Shown in pieces: positions 8,712 through 15,714 of a DNA stretch of 23,174 bases; positions within the stretch are counted from its first letter, which is position 1, and every line of letters begins with the position of its first letter. The stretch is taken from assembly GCA_900540995.1 (NCBI GenBank), contig UQHO01000035.1:1-23174 (forward strand), written 5' to 3'. The notes under the pieces are model-generated. The model was not told where the DNA came from. It was given only the letters and a program-made list of their open reading frames with translations, and made no database searches. Position numbers and translations under genes: made by a program. This DNA is from an uncultured Collinsella sp. (GTDB lineage: Bacteria; Actinomycetota; Coriobacteriia; Coriobacteriales; Coriobacteriaceae).

Positions 8712-9575
8712 ATGTTCGGATACATCTATAAGAAAGATGTCGCCATTATCGCGGTTGTCCTGTGTCTTTGTCTGGGCGCGGGCAGTTTCTTCGATTATCA
8801 GATCTCGAGCGCGCTGTTCAATATCGGCAGCATGTACGGTCGCTTTGTCGAGGCGGCCGGTGAGCTGCCGTTCGAGCTGACGGCGAGCATCGCGGGCGTT
8901 ATGCTCGTGCGCGCGGTGCGTCCCGACTCCAGGGGGAGCAAATGGCTCGCCGTGCTCGGCATCCTCGTCAACGTTGGCCTGACCGGCTACGAGATCGTTT
9001 CGTCCCTGAGGGTTGGCGGCAAACTCATCGCGGCTCAGTTGGTGCTGACGTTTGTGCTGGCCATCGTCGCCAACCTTATCGTCTATCGCCTCACGCGCAC
9101 GACCGAGCCCGACGAGCTCACGCGCTGGGCGTTGATGGTACTTGCCGTGTGGGTCGCTCAGGCCATCATCCTCAACGTGATCGTCAAGCCGCTGTGGTCG
9201 CGCCCGCGCATGCGCGTGATCGAGGTGACGCAGGGACTCGATTTTCATCCGTGGTGGGTGATCGGCAACCCCGACAAGTGGGCCTATATTGCCGCCGGTG
9301 TAGTCAAGGACGGCTTTAAGTCGTTTGCGAGCGGACACACGGCGCACGCGGCGATCGGCCTCATGCTCGCTGGGCTTCCCGCGACGGCCTTTAAGGAAAA
9401 GCCGTCGCGCCGTCGTGTGGTCTTTTGGACGGCGGCTGTGGTCGCGGCGCTCGTCGCGTTTGGCCGCATCGTGATCGGAGCGCACTTTTTGAGTGACGTG
9501 AGCTGCGGCTTTGCCCTGGTGCTGGCGCTTGAGTGCCTTGCCGCGCGCATTGCCTATCCCAGCGGCGTACAATAG
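8712..9575 (+). CDS. PAP2-family membrane phosphatase
   Basis: A 287-residue multi-spanning membrane protein of the type 2 phosphatidic acid phosphatase family, which dephosphorylates lipid phosphates or undecaprenyl pyrophosphate at the membrane. The three family motifs are visible but partly altered. Motif 1 is K159-PLWSRP-R166-Met where the consensus ends RP, motif 2 is ASGH (206-209) in place of PSGH, and motif 3 is GRIVIGAHFLSD with Arg252, His258 and Asp262. The key His209, His258 and Asp262 are therefore kept. An N-terminal hydrophobic helix (about 7-25) and further segments in the middle (about 50-150) give roughly six membrane spans. The ATG at 8712 follows GAAAGGAAAG. It lies 56 bp after mfd. 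The natural substrate is not determinable here. Confidence 0.85.
   Translation: MFGYIYKKDVAIIAVVLCLCLGAGSFFDYQISSALFNIGSMYGRFVEAAGELPFELTASIAGVMLVRAVRPDSRGSKWLAVLGILVNVGLTGYEIVSSLRVGGKLIAAQLVLTFVLAIVANLIVYRLTRTTEPDELTRWALMVLAVWVAQAIILNVIVKPLWSRPRMRVIEVTQGLDFHPWWVIGNPDKWAYIAAGVVKDGFKSFASGHTAHAAIGLMLAGLPATAFKEKPSRRRVVFWTAAVVAALVAFGRIVIGAHFLSDVSCGFALVLALECLAARIAYPSGVQ
9568..9573 (+). promoter_or_regulatory. Possible -10 box for the aldolase-like gene
   Basis: TACAAT overlaps the last codons of the PAP2 gene, 47 bp before the next start codon. Similar A/T hexamers precede other single genes here. No good -35 is seen at the standard distance. Confidence 0.35.
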
Positions 9576-9620
9576 CTCCGTTTGAATCATCTGGCCGATA
9601 CCCGGTAAGAGAGGATTGCC

Positions 9621-10646
9621 ATGCTCGCGTTTAACAACGACTATTCCCACGGTGCACATCCGGCAGTGCTGCAGGCGCTCGTCGATACCAACATGGAACC
9701 GCAGCCTGGCTACGGTACCGATGCGCATACCGAGCGCGCCAAGCAACTTATTCGCGAGGCCTGCCAGGCGCCTGACGCCGACGTGTTTTTCCTGGTGGGC
9801 GGCACGCAGGCCAACGCGACAGTGATTGATATGCTGCTTGCGCCCTACGAGGGCGTCGTTGCTGCCGAGACTGGCCACGTCGCCTGCCACGAGGCGGGCG
9901 CCATCGAGTTTGGCGGCCACAAGGTGCTTACCATCCCCGGCTACGAGGGCAAGATGCACGCCGAGGACCTCGAGAACTATATCCAGGTGTTCTACGAAAA
10001 CGAGAGCTACGAGCACACGGTGTTCCCGGGCGCCGTGTACGTGAGCCTATCGACCGAGTACGGCACGCTGTACTCCAAGGCCGAGCTCGCGGCGATTCAT
10101 GCGGTATGCCAGAAGCGTGAGATTCCGCTGTTTGTGGACGGCGCCCGCCTGGCCTATGCGCTGGCGTCCGATGAGTGCGATATTACCCTGCCCGAGCTGG
10201 CACAGCTGTGTGATGTGTTCTACATCGGCGGCACCAAGTGCGGCGCGCTCTGCGGCGAGGCTGTGGTGTTCTGCGGCATGCACGCTCCGGCGCATCCCAT
10301 TCCGCGTATTAAGCAGCACGGTGCGTTGCTGGCCAAGGGCCGCCTGACGGGCGTGCAGTTTGAGGCGCTCTTTACCGACGGCCTGTATTTTGAGATTGGT
10401 CGCCAGGCGATCGAAACCGCGCAGGCGCTTCGTCGCGTGCTGCACGAGCGCGGTTACCAGTTCTTCTTGGAGACGCCCACAAACCAGCAGTTTGTGATTC
10501 TGCCCAACGAGGACATGGCCCGCATTCGCGAGCATGCCTCGATCGAGTACTGGGAAAAGTACGACGAGACCCACACCGTGGTGCGCTTTTGCACTAGCTG
10601 GGCCACGACGCAGGAGGACATCGACGCGCTGGCGGCTGTCCTGTAG
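9621..10646 (+). CDS. Threonine-aldolase-family PLP enzyme (beta-eliminating lyase fold)
   Basis: A 341-residue fold-type I PLP enzyme of the low-specificity L-threonine aldolase family, which typically splits L-threonine or L-allo-threonine to glycine and acetaldehyde in the cytoplasm. Visible marks are the N-terminal FNNDYSHGAHPAVL, the family-typical GTDAHTERAKQLI, the DGARLAYAL segment that binds the cofactor region, and Lys206 in YIGGTKCGALCGEAV as the Schiff-base lysine. Length fits the family. The ATG at 9621 follows AGAGAGGA. The PAP2 gene ends 45 bp upstream and a strong terminator follows, so it is probably a single-gene unit. Substrate preference (threonine, allo-threonine, phenylserine) cannot be read from the sequence. 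Confidence 0.9.
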   Translation: MLAFNNDYSHGAHPAVLQALVDTNMEPQPGYGTDAHTERAKQLIREACQAPDADVFFLVGGTQANATVIDMLLAPYEGVVAAETGHVACHEAGAIEFGGHKVLTIPGYEGKMHAEDLENYIQVFYENESYEHTVFPGAVYVSLSTEYGTLYSKAELAAIHAVCQKREIPLFVDGARLAYALASDECDITLPELAQLCDVFYIGGTKCGALCGEAVVFCGMHAPAHPIPRIKQHGALLAKGRLTGVQFEALFTDGLYFEIGRQAIETAQALRRVLHERGYQFFLETPTNQQFVILPNEDMARIREHASIEYWEKYDETHTVVRFCTSWATTQEDIDALAAVL

Positions 10647-10666
10647 CCTGATGTAATGACGAGGGG

Positions 10667-10708
10667 CCGCCCTGCGCTGGGTTTGGCGCAGGGCGGTCTT
10701 TGCTTTTT
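10667..10708 (+). terminator. Strong intrinsic terminator after the aldolase-like gene
   Basis: A perfect 11-bp GC-rich stem (CCGCCCTGCGC at 10667-10677 with its complement at 10686-10696) and an 8-nt loop are followed by TCTTTGCTTTTT. Confidence 0.92.
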
Positions 10709-10724
10709 GGGGGAGAAGGGTTGT

Positions 10725-11315
10725 ATGACCGAGATGTCCGAGCCGACGATTCGCCTGGCGACGCCCGATGATGCGCCGGCGTTGCTTGCCATCTATGAGC
10801 CGTATGTGCGCCAGACGGCGATTACCTGCGAATACGAGGTGCCGGGCGTTGAGGAGTTCGCCGGGCGCATCGAGCGTACGCTCAAGCGCTATCCGTATCT
10901 GGTGATGGAGCTGGACGGGCGTCCGGTAGGTTATGCCTATGTGAGTCCGCTCAACAGCCGCGAGGCATACGACTGGTCGGTCGAGACGTCGATCTACCTG
11001 GCGCGCGACGTGCGCCACGGCGGGCTGGGCCGCAAGCTGCATGACGCGCTCAAGCAATGCCTGATCGCGATGGGCATCACCAACATGTGCGCTCTCATCG
11101 CCGTGCCGCACGACAAGGACGACGAGTACCTGACGCGCAACAGCCAGGACTTCCATGCCCATATGGGATACCGCCTGGTGGGTGCATTCGACCGCTGCGC
11201 CCAAAAGTTCGGCCGCTGGTATGACATGTGTTGGATGGAGCTGGTCCTAGCCGAGCGCACACCCAACCAACCCAAACCAACCTGGTTCCCCGACCTCCCC
11301 AAACCTACCATTTAG
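10725..11315 (+). CDS. GNAT acetyltransferase, phosphinothricin-acetyltransferase-like
   Basis: A 196-residue GCN5-related N-acetyltransferase that transfers acetyl from acetyl-CoA to a small amine. The layout resembles the PAT/YncA group: IRLATPDDAPALLAIYEPYV at the N-terminus, Y-AYVSPLNSREAYDWSVE in the middle, and the acetyl-CoA loop R97-HGGLG-R103 (RxxGxG). The ATG at 10725 has GGGAGAAGGG just upstream; the longer frame starts inside the preceding terminator and is rejected. The last ~18 residues are Pro/Lys/Asn-rich and unlike the domain, and the final four codons plus stop lie inside a small palindromic repeat (11301-11336). The tail may therefore be repeat-derived. Substrate unknown; related enzymes acetylate methionine sulfoximine or phosphinothricin. 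It converges on the gntR gene with only 21 bp between stops. Confidence 0.87.
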   Translation: MTEMSEPTIRLATPDDAPALLAIYEPYVRQTAITCEYEVPGVEEFAGRIERTLKRYPYLVMELDGRPVGYAYVSPLNSREAYDWSVETSIYLARDVRHGGLGRKLHDALKQCLIAMGITNMCALIAVPHDKDDEYLTRNSQDFHAHMGYRLVGAFDRCAQKFGRWYDMCWMELVLAERTPNQPKPTWFPDLPKPTI

Positions 11316-11336
11316 GGACAGGTTTATTTTGGCAGG
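11301..11336. repeat. 36-bp palindromic element, copy 1
   Basis: It starts AAACCTACCA and ends TTTTGGCAGG, with imperfectly complementary ends (CCTACCA against TGGCAGG) and a 16-nt middle. A second element of exactly the same length and ends lies at 20711-20746. It overlaps the last codons of the acetyltransferase gene and fills the whole gap before the convergent gntR stop. It looks like a REP-type element. Confidence 0.65.
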
Positions 11337-12059
11337 CTAGCCGATTGGCTCGGTGTATTTGGCGCGGTCGGTGCGTTGGATGCGCTTAGAGACATGGAGC
11401 GGTCGGCCGTCGGTGTCGTAGACGTAGTCGGTGATCAGGATCAGCGCCTGCCCGCGCTCGACGTTGAGCAAAAACGCCTCGTTTTGCGAGGCATAGCACA
11501 CCTCAAAGGTCTTATGTCCCTGTGCTGGCGCGCGATGGAATTCTTGGCGCAGCGTCGCGTAGAGCGAACCGTTGATATCGCGATCGATGAGTGCCTCAAA
11601 GCTCGGTGGTAGATAGGTGGTCTCCAGGCACAGCGGCGCATCGTCCAGATAACGCAGGCGGACAAGTTTGATGAGCTTGCTGCCCACGGCGACATCGAAG
11701 AACTTGGCCGCATTGCCCGCGGCCTTGGCAAAGCCCGAGTCCACCGTGCGCGTGGTGGGCTTCATACCCTGACCCTGGACCTGTGTCGTGTAGCTCGAAA
11801 ACACCAGGTTGTTCTCGTGGAGCGCCGGCGTGTCGGCCACAAAGGCGCCACGCCCGCGCTCGGTGCGCACCAGGCCCTCATCAACGAGCACCTTAAGGGC
11901 GTGGCGTACGGTGCTGCGCGACAGCCCCGATTCGTCCATGAGTTCCATCTCGGACGGCAGCTTGTCTCCGCGCGCGTAGGTGCCGGAGGCGATGCGGTCG
12001 CGCAGCATGCCCGCCAAGCGCTCGTATTGGGTCAGTCTCTTTTTAGATGAAGCGTTCAT
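11337..12059 (-). CDS. GntR/HutC-family transcriptional regulator (first copy)
   Basis: A 240-residue repressor-type regulator. The N-terminal winged helix-turn-helix (about 8-76) contains the typical KLPSEMELMDESGLSRSTVR and ERGRGAFV wing. The C-terminal UTRA effector domain (about 95-236) has the usual DAPLCLETTYLP and RGQALILITDYVYDTDGRP stretches. HutC-type regulators bind small sugars, sugar phosphates or amino-acid derivatives and release DNA. It is divergent from the first SIS gene across a 205-bp gap that holds two copies of a 22-bp near-repeat, one 8 bp from its own start and one 38 bp before the SIS start. Autoregulation plus control of the SIS gene is the natural reading. FrlR, regulator of the E. 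coli fructoselysine operon, belongs to the same family. The start has only a weak AGGTTG upstream. Confidence 0.93.
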   Translation of the reverse strand: MNASSKKRLTQYERLAGMLRDRIASGTYARGDKLPSEMELMDESGLSRSTVRHALKVLVDEGLVRTERGRGAFVADTPALHENNLVFSSYTTQVQGQGMKPTTRTVDSGFAKAAGNAAKFFDVAVGSKLIKLVRLRYLDDAPLCLETTYLPPSFEALIDRDINGSLYATLRQEFHRAPAQGHKTFEVCYASQNEAFLLNVERGQALILITDYVYDTDGRPLHVSKRIQRTDRAKYTEPIG

Positions 12060-12066
12060 GCGATCA

Positions 12067-12088
12067 ACCTGTATCTAACCTGTATGCG
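12067..12088. promoter_or_regulatory. Likely GntR operator, site 1
   Basis: The 22-bp site holds two TGTAT half-sites 11 bp apart, first half ACCTGTATCTA and second half ACCTGTATGCG. It matches the site at 12206-12227 at 18 of 22 positions. It lies 8 bp from the gntR start codon, so bound regulator would block gntR transcription. A further GCATGTAT half-site lies at about 12100. Confidence 0.7.
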
Positions 12089-12205
12089 TATCTAATCAAG
12101 CATGTATTCAATATAACAACAAAATCGCTGGTAGCAAGTTATCGAAAACCGTATCAGCAATTTTTCTAAGACAAATATAGCATACAACTAGTCGACATAA
12201 CCAAA

Positions 12206-12227
12206 ACATGTATGTAACTTGTATGCC
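12206..12227. promoter_or_regulatory. Likely GntR operator, site 2
   Basis: First half ACATGTATGTA, second half ACTTGTATGCC; TGTAT half-sites are again 11 bp apart. It lies 38 bp upstream of the first SIS start. An inverted half-site (GCATACAA) lies at 12180-12187. The rest of the 205-bp gap is AT-rich and has no gene. Confidence 0.7.
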
Positions 12228-12264
12228 ATCGAGAGCATCAAACGAGAAGAAAGGCTGATGCACG

Positions 12265-13257
12265 ATGACTACTCAGGAACAGGTTAAGGATGTCGTCTCC
12301 CAGGTTTTGGCTGACAAGGCAGACAAGGGCGGCATCAAGCGCGTCGTGTGGATTGGCGCCGGCGGATCCAACGGCGGCAACTATCCTGCCCAGTACTTTA
12401 TGGAGCACGAGGCCACGCAGGTCGTGAGCTCCAGCTACACCAGCAATGAGTTCGTGCACGCCACGCCCGCCTATGTCAACGAGAACACCCTGGCCGTCGT
12501 CGTGTCCATGCGCGGCACCAAGGAGACCATCGTCGCCGCCCAGGTCGCCAAGGACCACGGCGCCAGCACCGTCGCCATCTATGTCGACGAGTCCGGCCTC
12601 ACCGAGGTCTGCGACTACAAGATTCAGTATGACAGCCTGGCCGTCGACGAGTCTTGCATGGGCCGTACCAACTCCGCCGTCGTGACCATGATCGCCATGG
12701 AGCTTACGCAGCAGACCGAGGGCTATGCCGAGTATGAGATCGCTATGGCCGCCTTCGACCTGGTTGACCCCATCTATCGCAAGGCCGTCGAGTACACCCG
12801 TCCGCTCGCCGCCAAGTGGGCCGAGCAAAACGCCGACAAGCCCTGCATCAACGTGATGGCTCAGGGTCCGCTCTTTGGTGCCGCCTACGTCTTTAGCATC
12901 TGCAACGTGCAGGAGATGCTGCAGATCGACTCCTGCACCATCAACACCTGCGACTTCTTCCACGGCCCCTTCGAGATCCTGGACAAGCGCACCTCGCTGT
13001 TCCAGCTCATCAGCGTCGGCCGCAGCCGCTGCAACGACGAGCGCGGCATCCGCTTCGTCAACCAGTACGGTGGCGAGCGCGTCTATCAGCTCGACGCCAA
13101 GGAGCTCGGCCTCAACGACATCAAGGACAGCGTGAGCGAGTACTTCAACCACCTAATCTTTGCGCCGATCCTCAACAACGTGTACATGCGCGCGCTCTCT
13201 GCCGTCACCCACAAGGACTACATGACGCGCCGCTACATGTGGAAGCTGGACTACTAG
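12265..13257 (+). CDS. SIS-domain sugar-amine 6-phosphate deglycase, FrlB/GfrE/GfrF-like (first copy)
   Basis: A 330-residue protein with two sugar-isomerase (SIS) domains of the FrlB/GfrF/FraB deglycase type. Family members split 6-phosphorylated Amadori compounds such as fructoselysine 6-phosphate or glucoselysine 6-phosphate into hexose 6-phosphate and the amine. Seen here: the first phosphate-binding strand VWIGAGGSNGGNYPAQYF, SMRGTKET (one residue shorter than in the second copy), FFHGPFEI, and the ending YMTRRYMWKLDY. Glu217 and His233 are 16 positions apart, the same spacing as the FraB catalytic pair recalled as Glu214/His230. The ATG at 12265 follows GAAAGG with 10-bp spacing. Divergent from gntR and probably repressed by it. 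Paralogous to the gene at 17556-18539; codons are strongly biased to C-ending ones. Exact substrate is inferred. Confidence 0.82.
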   Translation: MTTQEQVKDVVSQVLADKADKGGIKRVVWIGAGGSNGGNYPAQYFMEHEATQVVSSSYTSNEFVHATPAYVNENTLAVVVSMRGTKETIVAAQVAKDHGASTVAIYVDESGLTEVCDYKIQYDSLAVDESCMGRTNSAVVTMIAMELTQQTEGYAEYEIAMAAFDLVDPIYRKAVEYTRPLAAKWAEQNADKPCINVMAQGPLFGAAYVFSICNVQEMLQIDSCTINTCDFFHGPFEILDKRTSLFQLISVGRSRCNDERGIRFVNQYGGERVYQLDAKELGLNDIKDSVSEYFNHLIFAPILNNVYMRALSAVTHKDYMTRRYMWKLDY

Positions 13258-13293
13258 GGGATAGAGCGGCCTAACAGCTCGATGTCCTCATAA

Positions 13294-13358
13294 GTTGCGG
13301 TGGAATAGTTCCTGCTTGGGGGCTTGAAGCCTCTATTTAGGAACTATTTCACCGCAAC
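13294..13358. repeat. Large palindrome with 20-bp stem
   Basis: The left arm at 13294-13313 begins GTTGCGGTGG and ends AATAGTTCCT. The right arm at 13339-13358 is its complement over all 20 positions, with a single G-T pair. The 25-nt loop holds a small GGCT/AGCC hairpin. It lies 36 bp after the first SIS stop. No T tail follows, so it is more like a mobile palindromic element than a plain terminator, though it could still end transcripts. Confidence 0.85.
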
Positions 13359-13430
13359 CGCCCAGTAATCCGCTGGGGGCGGAGGAAAACGGATCACTTA
13401 TCCGCTCGCCGATTTGTGTCTTGAAAAATG
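13359..13430. other. Intergenic remainder with two small hairpins
   Basis: It contains CGCCC (13359-13363, preceded by C) against GGGCG around 13377-13381, and a 5-bp hairpin CGGAT (13390-13394) with ATCCG (13400-13404). TTGAAA at 13421-13426 is a possible -35 for the EamA gene. These may be part of the same repeat as the preceding palindrome. Confidence 0.4.
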
Positions 13431-13432
13431 TA

Positions 13433-13448
13433 TATAACGACTATAACG
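13433..13448. promoter_or_regulatory. Shared 16-bp operator-like motif before the EamA gene
   Basis: On the - strand it reads CGTTATAGTCGTTATA, two CGTTATA copies 9 bp apart. The same layout (CGT, 6 bp, CGT) occurs before the PTS operon and before the second gntR. The two + strand TATAAC hexamers within it are -10-like, so binding would occlude the promoter. It lies 40 bp before the start codon. Confidence 0.65.
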
Positions 13449-13488
13449 TAGTGTGAAACATATTGGAAACAATACCGAGGAGGCTGCG

Positions 13489-14571
13489 TTGAAGAAAAGC
13501 AATCTGGGCTATGTGCTGGTGCTGATCGCCGCGCTTATGTGGGGCAGCATCGGAATCTTTGTAAACGGCATCTCGGCCATGGGCGTTTCGTCCCAGAGCA
13601 TGGCTGCCTTTCGCTTGTTGGTCGGAGCGCTTATCTTGGCGCCGGTCCTGATGTTTATGGGCTGCCGTCCGGGTGAGGGGTCTACCGTGGCTCAGGGTCC
13701 GCTGGCCCTGTTCAAAGCAAGCCCCAAAGAGCTCGTCCCCTGTGCGCTTGTCGGCATCGTCGGTTTGGCCGCCGCCAACACCTGCTATTACGAGTGCATG
13801 GGCGAGGTCGGCATGTCCACGGCCTCGGTGCTGCTCTACACCTCGCCGGTGTTTGGCGTCGTGCTCGGTCGCGTGCTTTATCGCGAGGACGTGACCCCCA
13901 ACAAGCTCGTTGCCATTGTCTTTAACATCGTTGGCTGCGTGCTTGCGGTGACCAATGGCGACCTTTCCGGTTTCCATTTTTCGGTTTGGGGCGTCACGTC
14001 GGGCGTGATTGCGGGCCTTTGTGGTGCGTCGCTCGCGGTGTTTAGCCGAATAGCAACCAAGACGGTCCACCCGCTGGCTGTCACGTTTTGGGGCTTTGTT
14101 TTTGGCGGTGCGGTTATGGCGGCTATCGCGGCTCCGTGGCCGGATGTTGCCGCGGCAATGTCGCCACAGCTGCTGCTGCTGTTCCTTGGCTTTGGACTCA
14201 TCCCCACAGCTGTGGCCTACATCTTATATATGCAGGGTCTGTCCATGGGGCTCGAGACATCGAAAGTTCCCGTCGTAATGTCATTCGAGACGGTCGTCAC
14301 CGTACTGCTGGGCATTGGTGTCTACGCCGAACCCGCCGGCGCGATCAAAGTCCTGGGCATCGTGCTGGTGCTCGCGTCCATCCTGATCATGAACACCGAC
14401 TTCTCTAAGCTGCGCAACAGTGTGTTTGTCGGTCATGTCATTGAGAGCATGACCTTTAAGCCCAACGCGTGGTGGACGGAGAAATCGCAGGACATGGATC
14501 TGTTTAAGGAACGCACCGGCATTGCGCTGGAACCCACCGTGCAGGAAAGCCCCTGGTACTTCGTACGATAG
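13489..14571 (+). CDS. EamA/DMT-superfamily permease
   Basis: A 360-residue drug/metabolite transporter with two EamA repeats and about ten membrane helices, beginning LGYVLVLIAALMWGSIGIF. The TTG at 13489 was chosen because GAGGAGG (13477-13483) lies five bases upstream; the longer reading from GTG at 13453 would put that site inside the coding region. The C-terminus carries a ~55-residue soluble extension (after MNTDFSK) rich in aromatic residues, longer than usual for the family. DMT proteins include amino-acid and metabolite exporters. It sits between two deglycase-like genes and shares an operator-like motif with the PTS. It could export the amine (for example lysine) released by deglycation, but this is inference and uptake is equally possible. 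Confidence 0.88.
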   Translation: MKKSNLGYVLVLIAALMWGSIGIFVNGISAMGVSSQSMAAFRLLVGALILAPVLMFMGCRPGEGSTVAQGPLALFKASPKELVPCALVGIVGLAAANTCYYECMGEVGMSTASVLLYTSPVFGVVLGRVLYREDVTPNKLVAIVFNIVGCVLAVTNGDLSGFHFSVWGVTSGVIAGLCGASLAVFSRIATKTVHPLAVTFWGFVFGGAVMAAIAAPWPDVAAAMSPQLLLLFLGFGLIPTAVAYILYMQGLSMGLETSKVPVVMSFETVVTVLLGIGVYAEPAGAIKVLGIVLVLASILIMNTDFSKLRNSVFVGHVIESMTFKPNAWWTEKSQDMDLFKERTGIALEPTVQESPWYFVR

Positions 14572-14656
14572 AGGATTGCGCGCAGGGTCTGACCTGGGGT
14601 TATCCAGCCAGCACCGGCCTATCCAACCCCAACGTTTCAAGTACGTTAAACCCGTC

Positions 14657-14684
14657 AACGGTCGATTTTCACCCGCGAACGGTC
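14657..14684. promoter_or_regulatory. Direct repeat 21 bp apart upstream of the PTS promoter
   Basis: AACGGTC occurs at 14657-14663 and 14678-14684, each preceded by CGNN. The spacing equals two helical turns, and the repeat lies 40-65 bp upstream of the TATAAT box, where an activator could bind. Low information content. Confidence 0.3.
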
Positions 14685-14710
14685 TTTATACTAATTAGCA
14701 ATATAAGCAA

Positions 14711-14738
14711 CGTATAAGACGTTATAATGACCATAACG
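14711..14738 (+). promoter_or_regulatory. PTS promoter with shared operator motif
   Basis: CGTATAAGACGTTATA (14711-14726) matches the 16-bp motif before the EamA and second gntR genes. It overlaps a consensus -10, TATAAT at 14723-14728. CGTTAT (14720-14725) and ATAACG (14733-14738) also form an inverted repeat. No -35 consensus is seen. Transcription would start about 20 bp before the EIIAB start codon. Confidence 0.65.
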
Positions 14739-14754
14739 AAAAGGAGGAGGCAAG

Positions 14755-15678
14755 ATGAATCAGATCATTCTCGCATCTCATGGCGGCCTGGCCGCAGGCG
14801 CCAAAGACACGCTCGAGATGGTTCTCGGCGACGTGTCGAACGTCCACGTCGTGTCGCTTGCTCGTGACGACAAGGAGCCCATCACCAATAAGGTTGAGGC
14901 TCTGATCGCCACGTTCAACGCGGACGACACCGTCTATGTGCTGACCGATATGCTCGGCAGCTCGGTCAACAACAACATGGTCGAGCTTTCCAAGAACGGC
15001 ACGAAGTTCACGGTTGTCAGCGGTTTCAACATCCCGTTGGCGCTCACGCTTGCTATGAGCCCCGCCCCCGTCAAGGGCGCCGAGCTCGCGGCCCTCATCA
15101 ATGAGGCCCGCACCGGTCTGACCAACCCCAACGCACCGGTCGAGGCCGCCGCGGCTCCCGCCAAGAAGGCCAAGGCGTCCCGTCACAGCTCCGGTCCCGC
15201 CAAGATCGTCCTCGCACGTCTTGACTACCGTCTGCTGCACGGCCAGGTCGTCTTTACTTGGACCACCAAGGTTCAGGCCGAGCGCATCATCGTCGTCGAC
15301 AACGCTGCCGCCAACGATGACATCAAGAAGGGCGCTCTTAAGCTGGCCAAGCCCCAGGGCGTGCGCCTGAACGTCTTCACCGTCGAGCGTGCCCTCGCCA
15401 AGATGGATAAGCTCAACACCCTCGGCGAGCGCGTCATGTTCGTCTTTGGCAACACTGCCGAGATGCTGCAGTTCTGTCAGGGCTACAAGCTCGACGCCAT
15501 CAACCTGGGCGCCACCGCCAACCACGACGGTGCCGATCAGGTCGGCGGCAAGGACAGCTCCGTCTTCCTCGACGCCACCCAGAAGGCCGACGTCAACCAG
15601 CTGCTCGACATGGGCATCAAGCTCTATGTCCAGCAGACCCCTACGTATCAGAGCGTCGACATCGACGCCAAGCTGTAA
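14755..15678 (+). CDS. Mannose-family PTS, fused EIIA-EIIB
   Basis: A 307-residue cytoplasmic phosphocarrier that passes phosphate from HPr to the incoming sugar. The EIIA domain (1-128) has its phosphorylated His9 in IILASHGGLAAG. An Ala/Lys-rich linker (about 129-149) joins it to an EIIB domain (150-307) whose phosphorylated His162 lies in RLDYRLLHGQVVFTW, matching the family's R-LIHGQV box. The ATG at 14755 follows AAGGAGGAGG, a very strong ribosome site. It is the first gene of EIIAB-EIIC-EIID, with gaps of 36 and 13 bp. The mannose family takes up hexoses, amino sugars and, in gfr systems, fructoselysine and glucoselysine; the two FrlB-like SIS genes on either side favour the last. Codon use is highly biased, suggesting strong expression. 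Confidence 0.95.
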   Translation: MNQIILASHGGLAAGAKDTLEMVLGDVSNVHVVSLARDDKEPITNKVEALIATFNADDTVYVLTDMLGSSVNNNMVELSKNGTKFTVVSGFNIPLALTLAMSPAPVKGAELAALINEARTGLTNPNAPVEAAAAPAKKAKASRHSSGPAKIVLARLDYRLLHGQVVFTWTTKVQAERIIVVDNAAANDDIKKGALKLAKPQGVRLNVFTVERALAKMDKLNTLGERVMFVFGNTAEMLQFCQGYKLDAINLGATANHDGADQVGGKDSSVFLDATQKADVNQLLDMGIKLYVQQTPTYQSVDIDAKL

Positions 15679-15714
15679 TCAACCAGGCTTTTGCCTGACT
15701 GAAAGGAGAAGGGT

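Noticed and set aside
8652..10016. A 454-codon antisense frame across the PAP2 and aldolase-like genes
   Set aside because: It spans two confident + strand genes and has shadow-like composition rich in His, Arg and Ala.
13453..13488. GTG at 13453 as start of the EamA permease
   Set aside because: It would place a near-perfect GAGGAGG ribosome site inside the gene; the TTG at 13489 has that site at ideal spacing.
15684..15697. Hairpin between EIIAB and EIIC as a terminator
   Set aside because: Only a 5-bp stem with no T tail, inside a clear operon.
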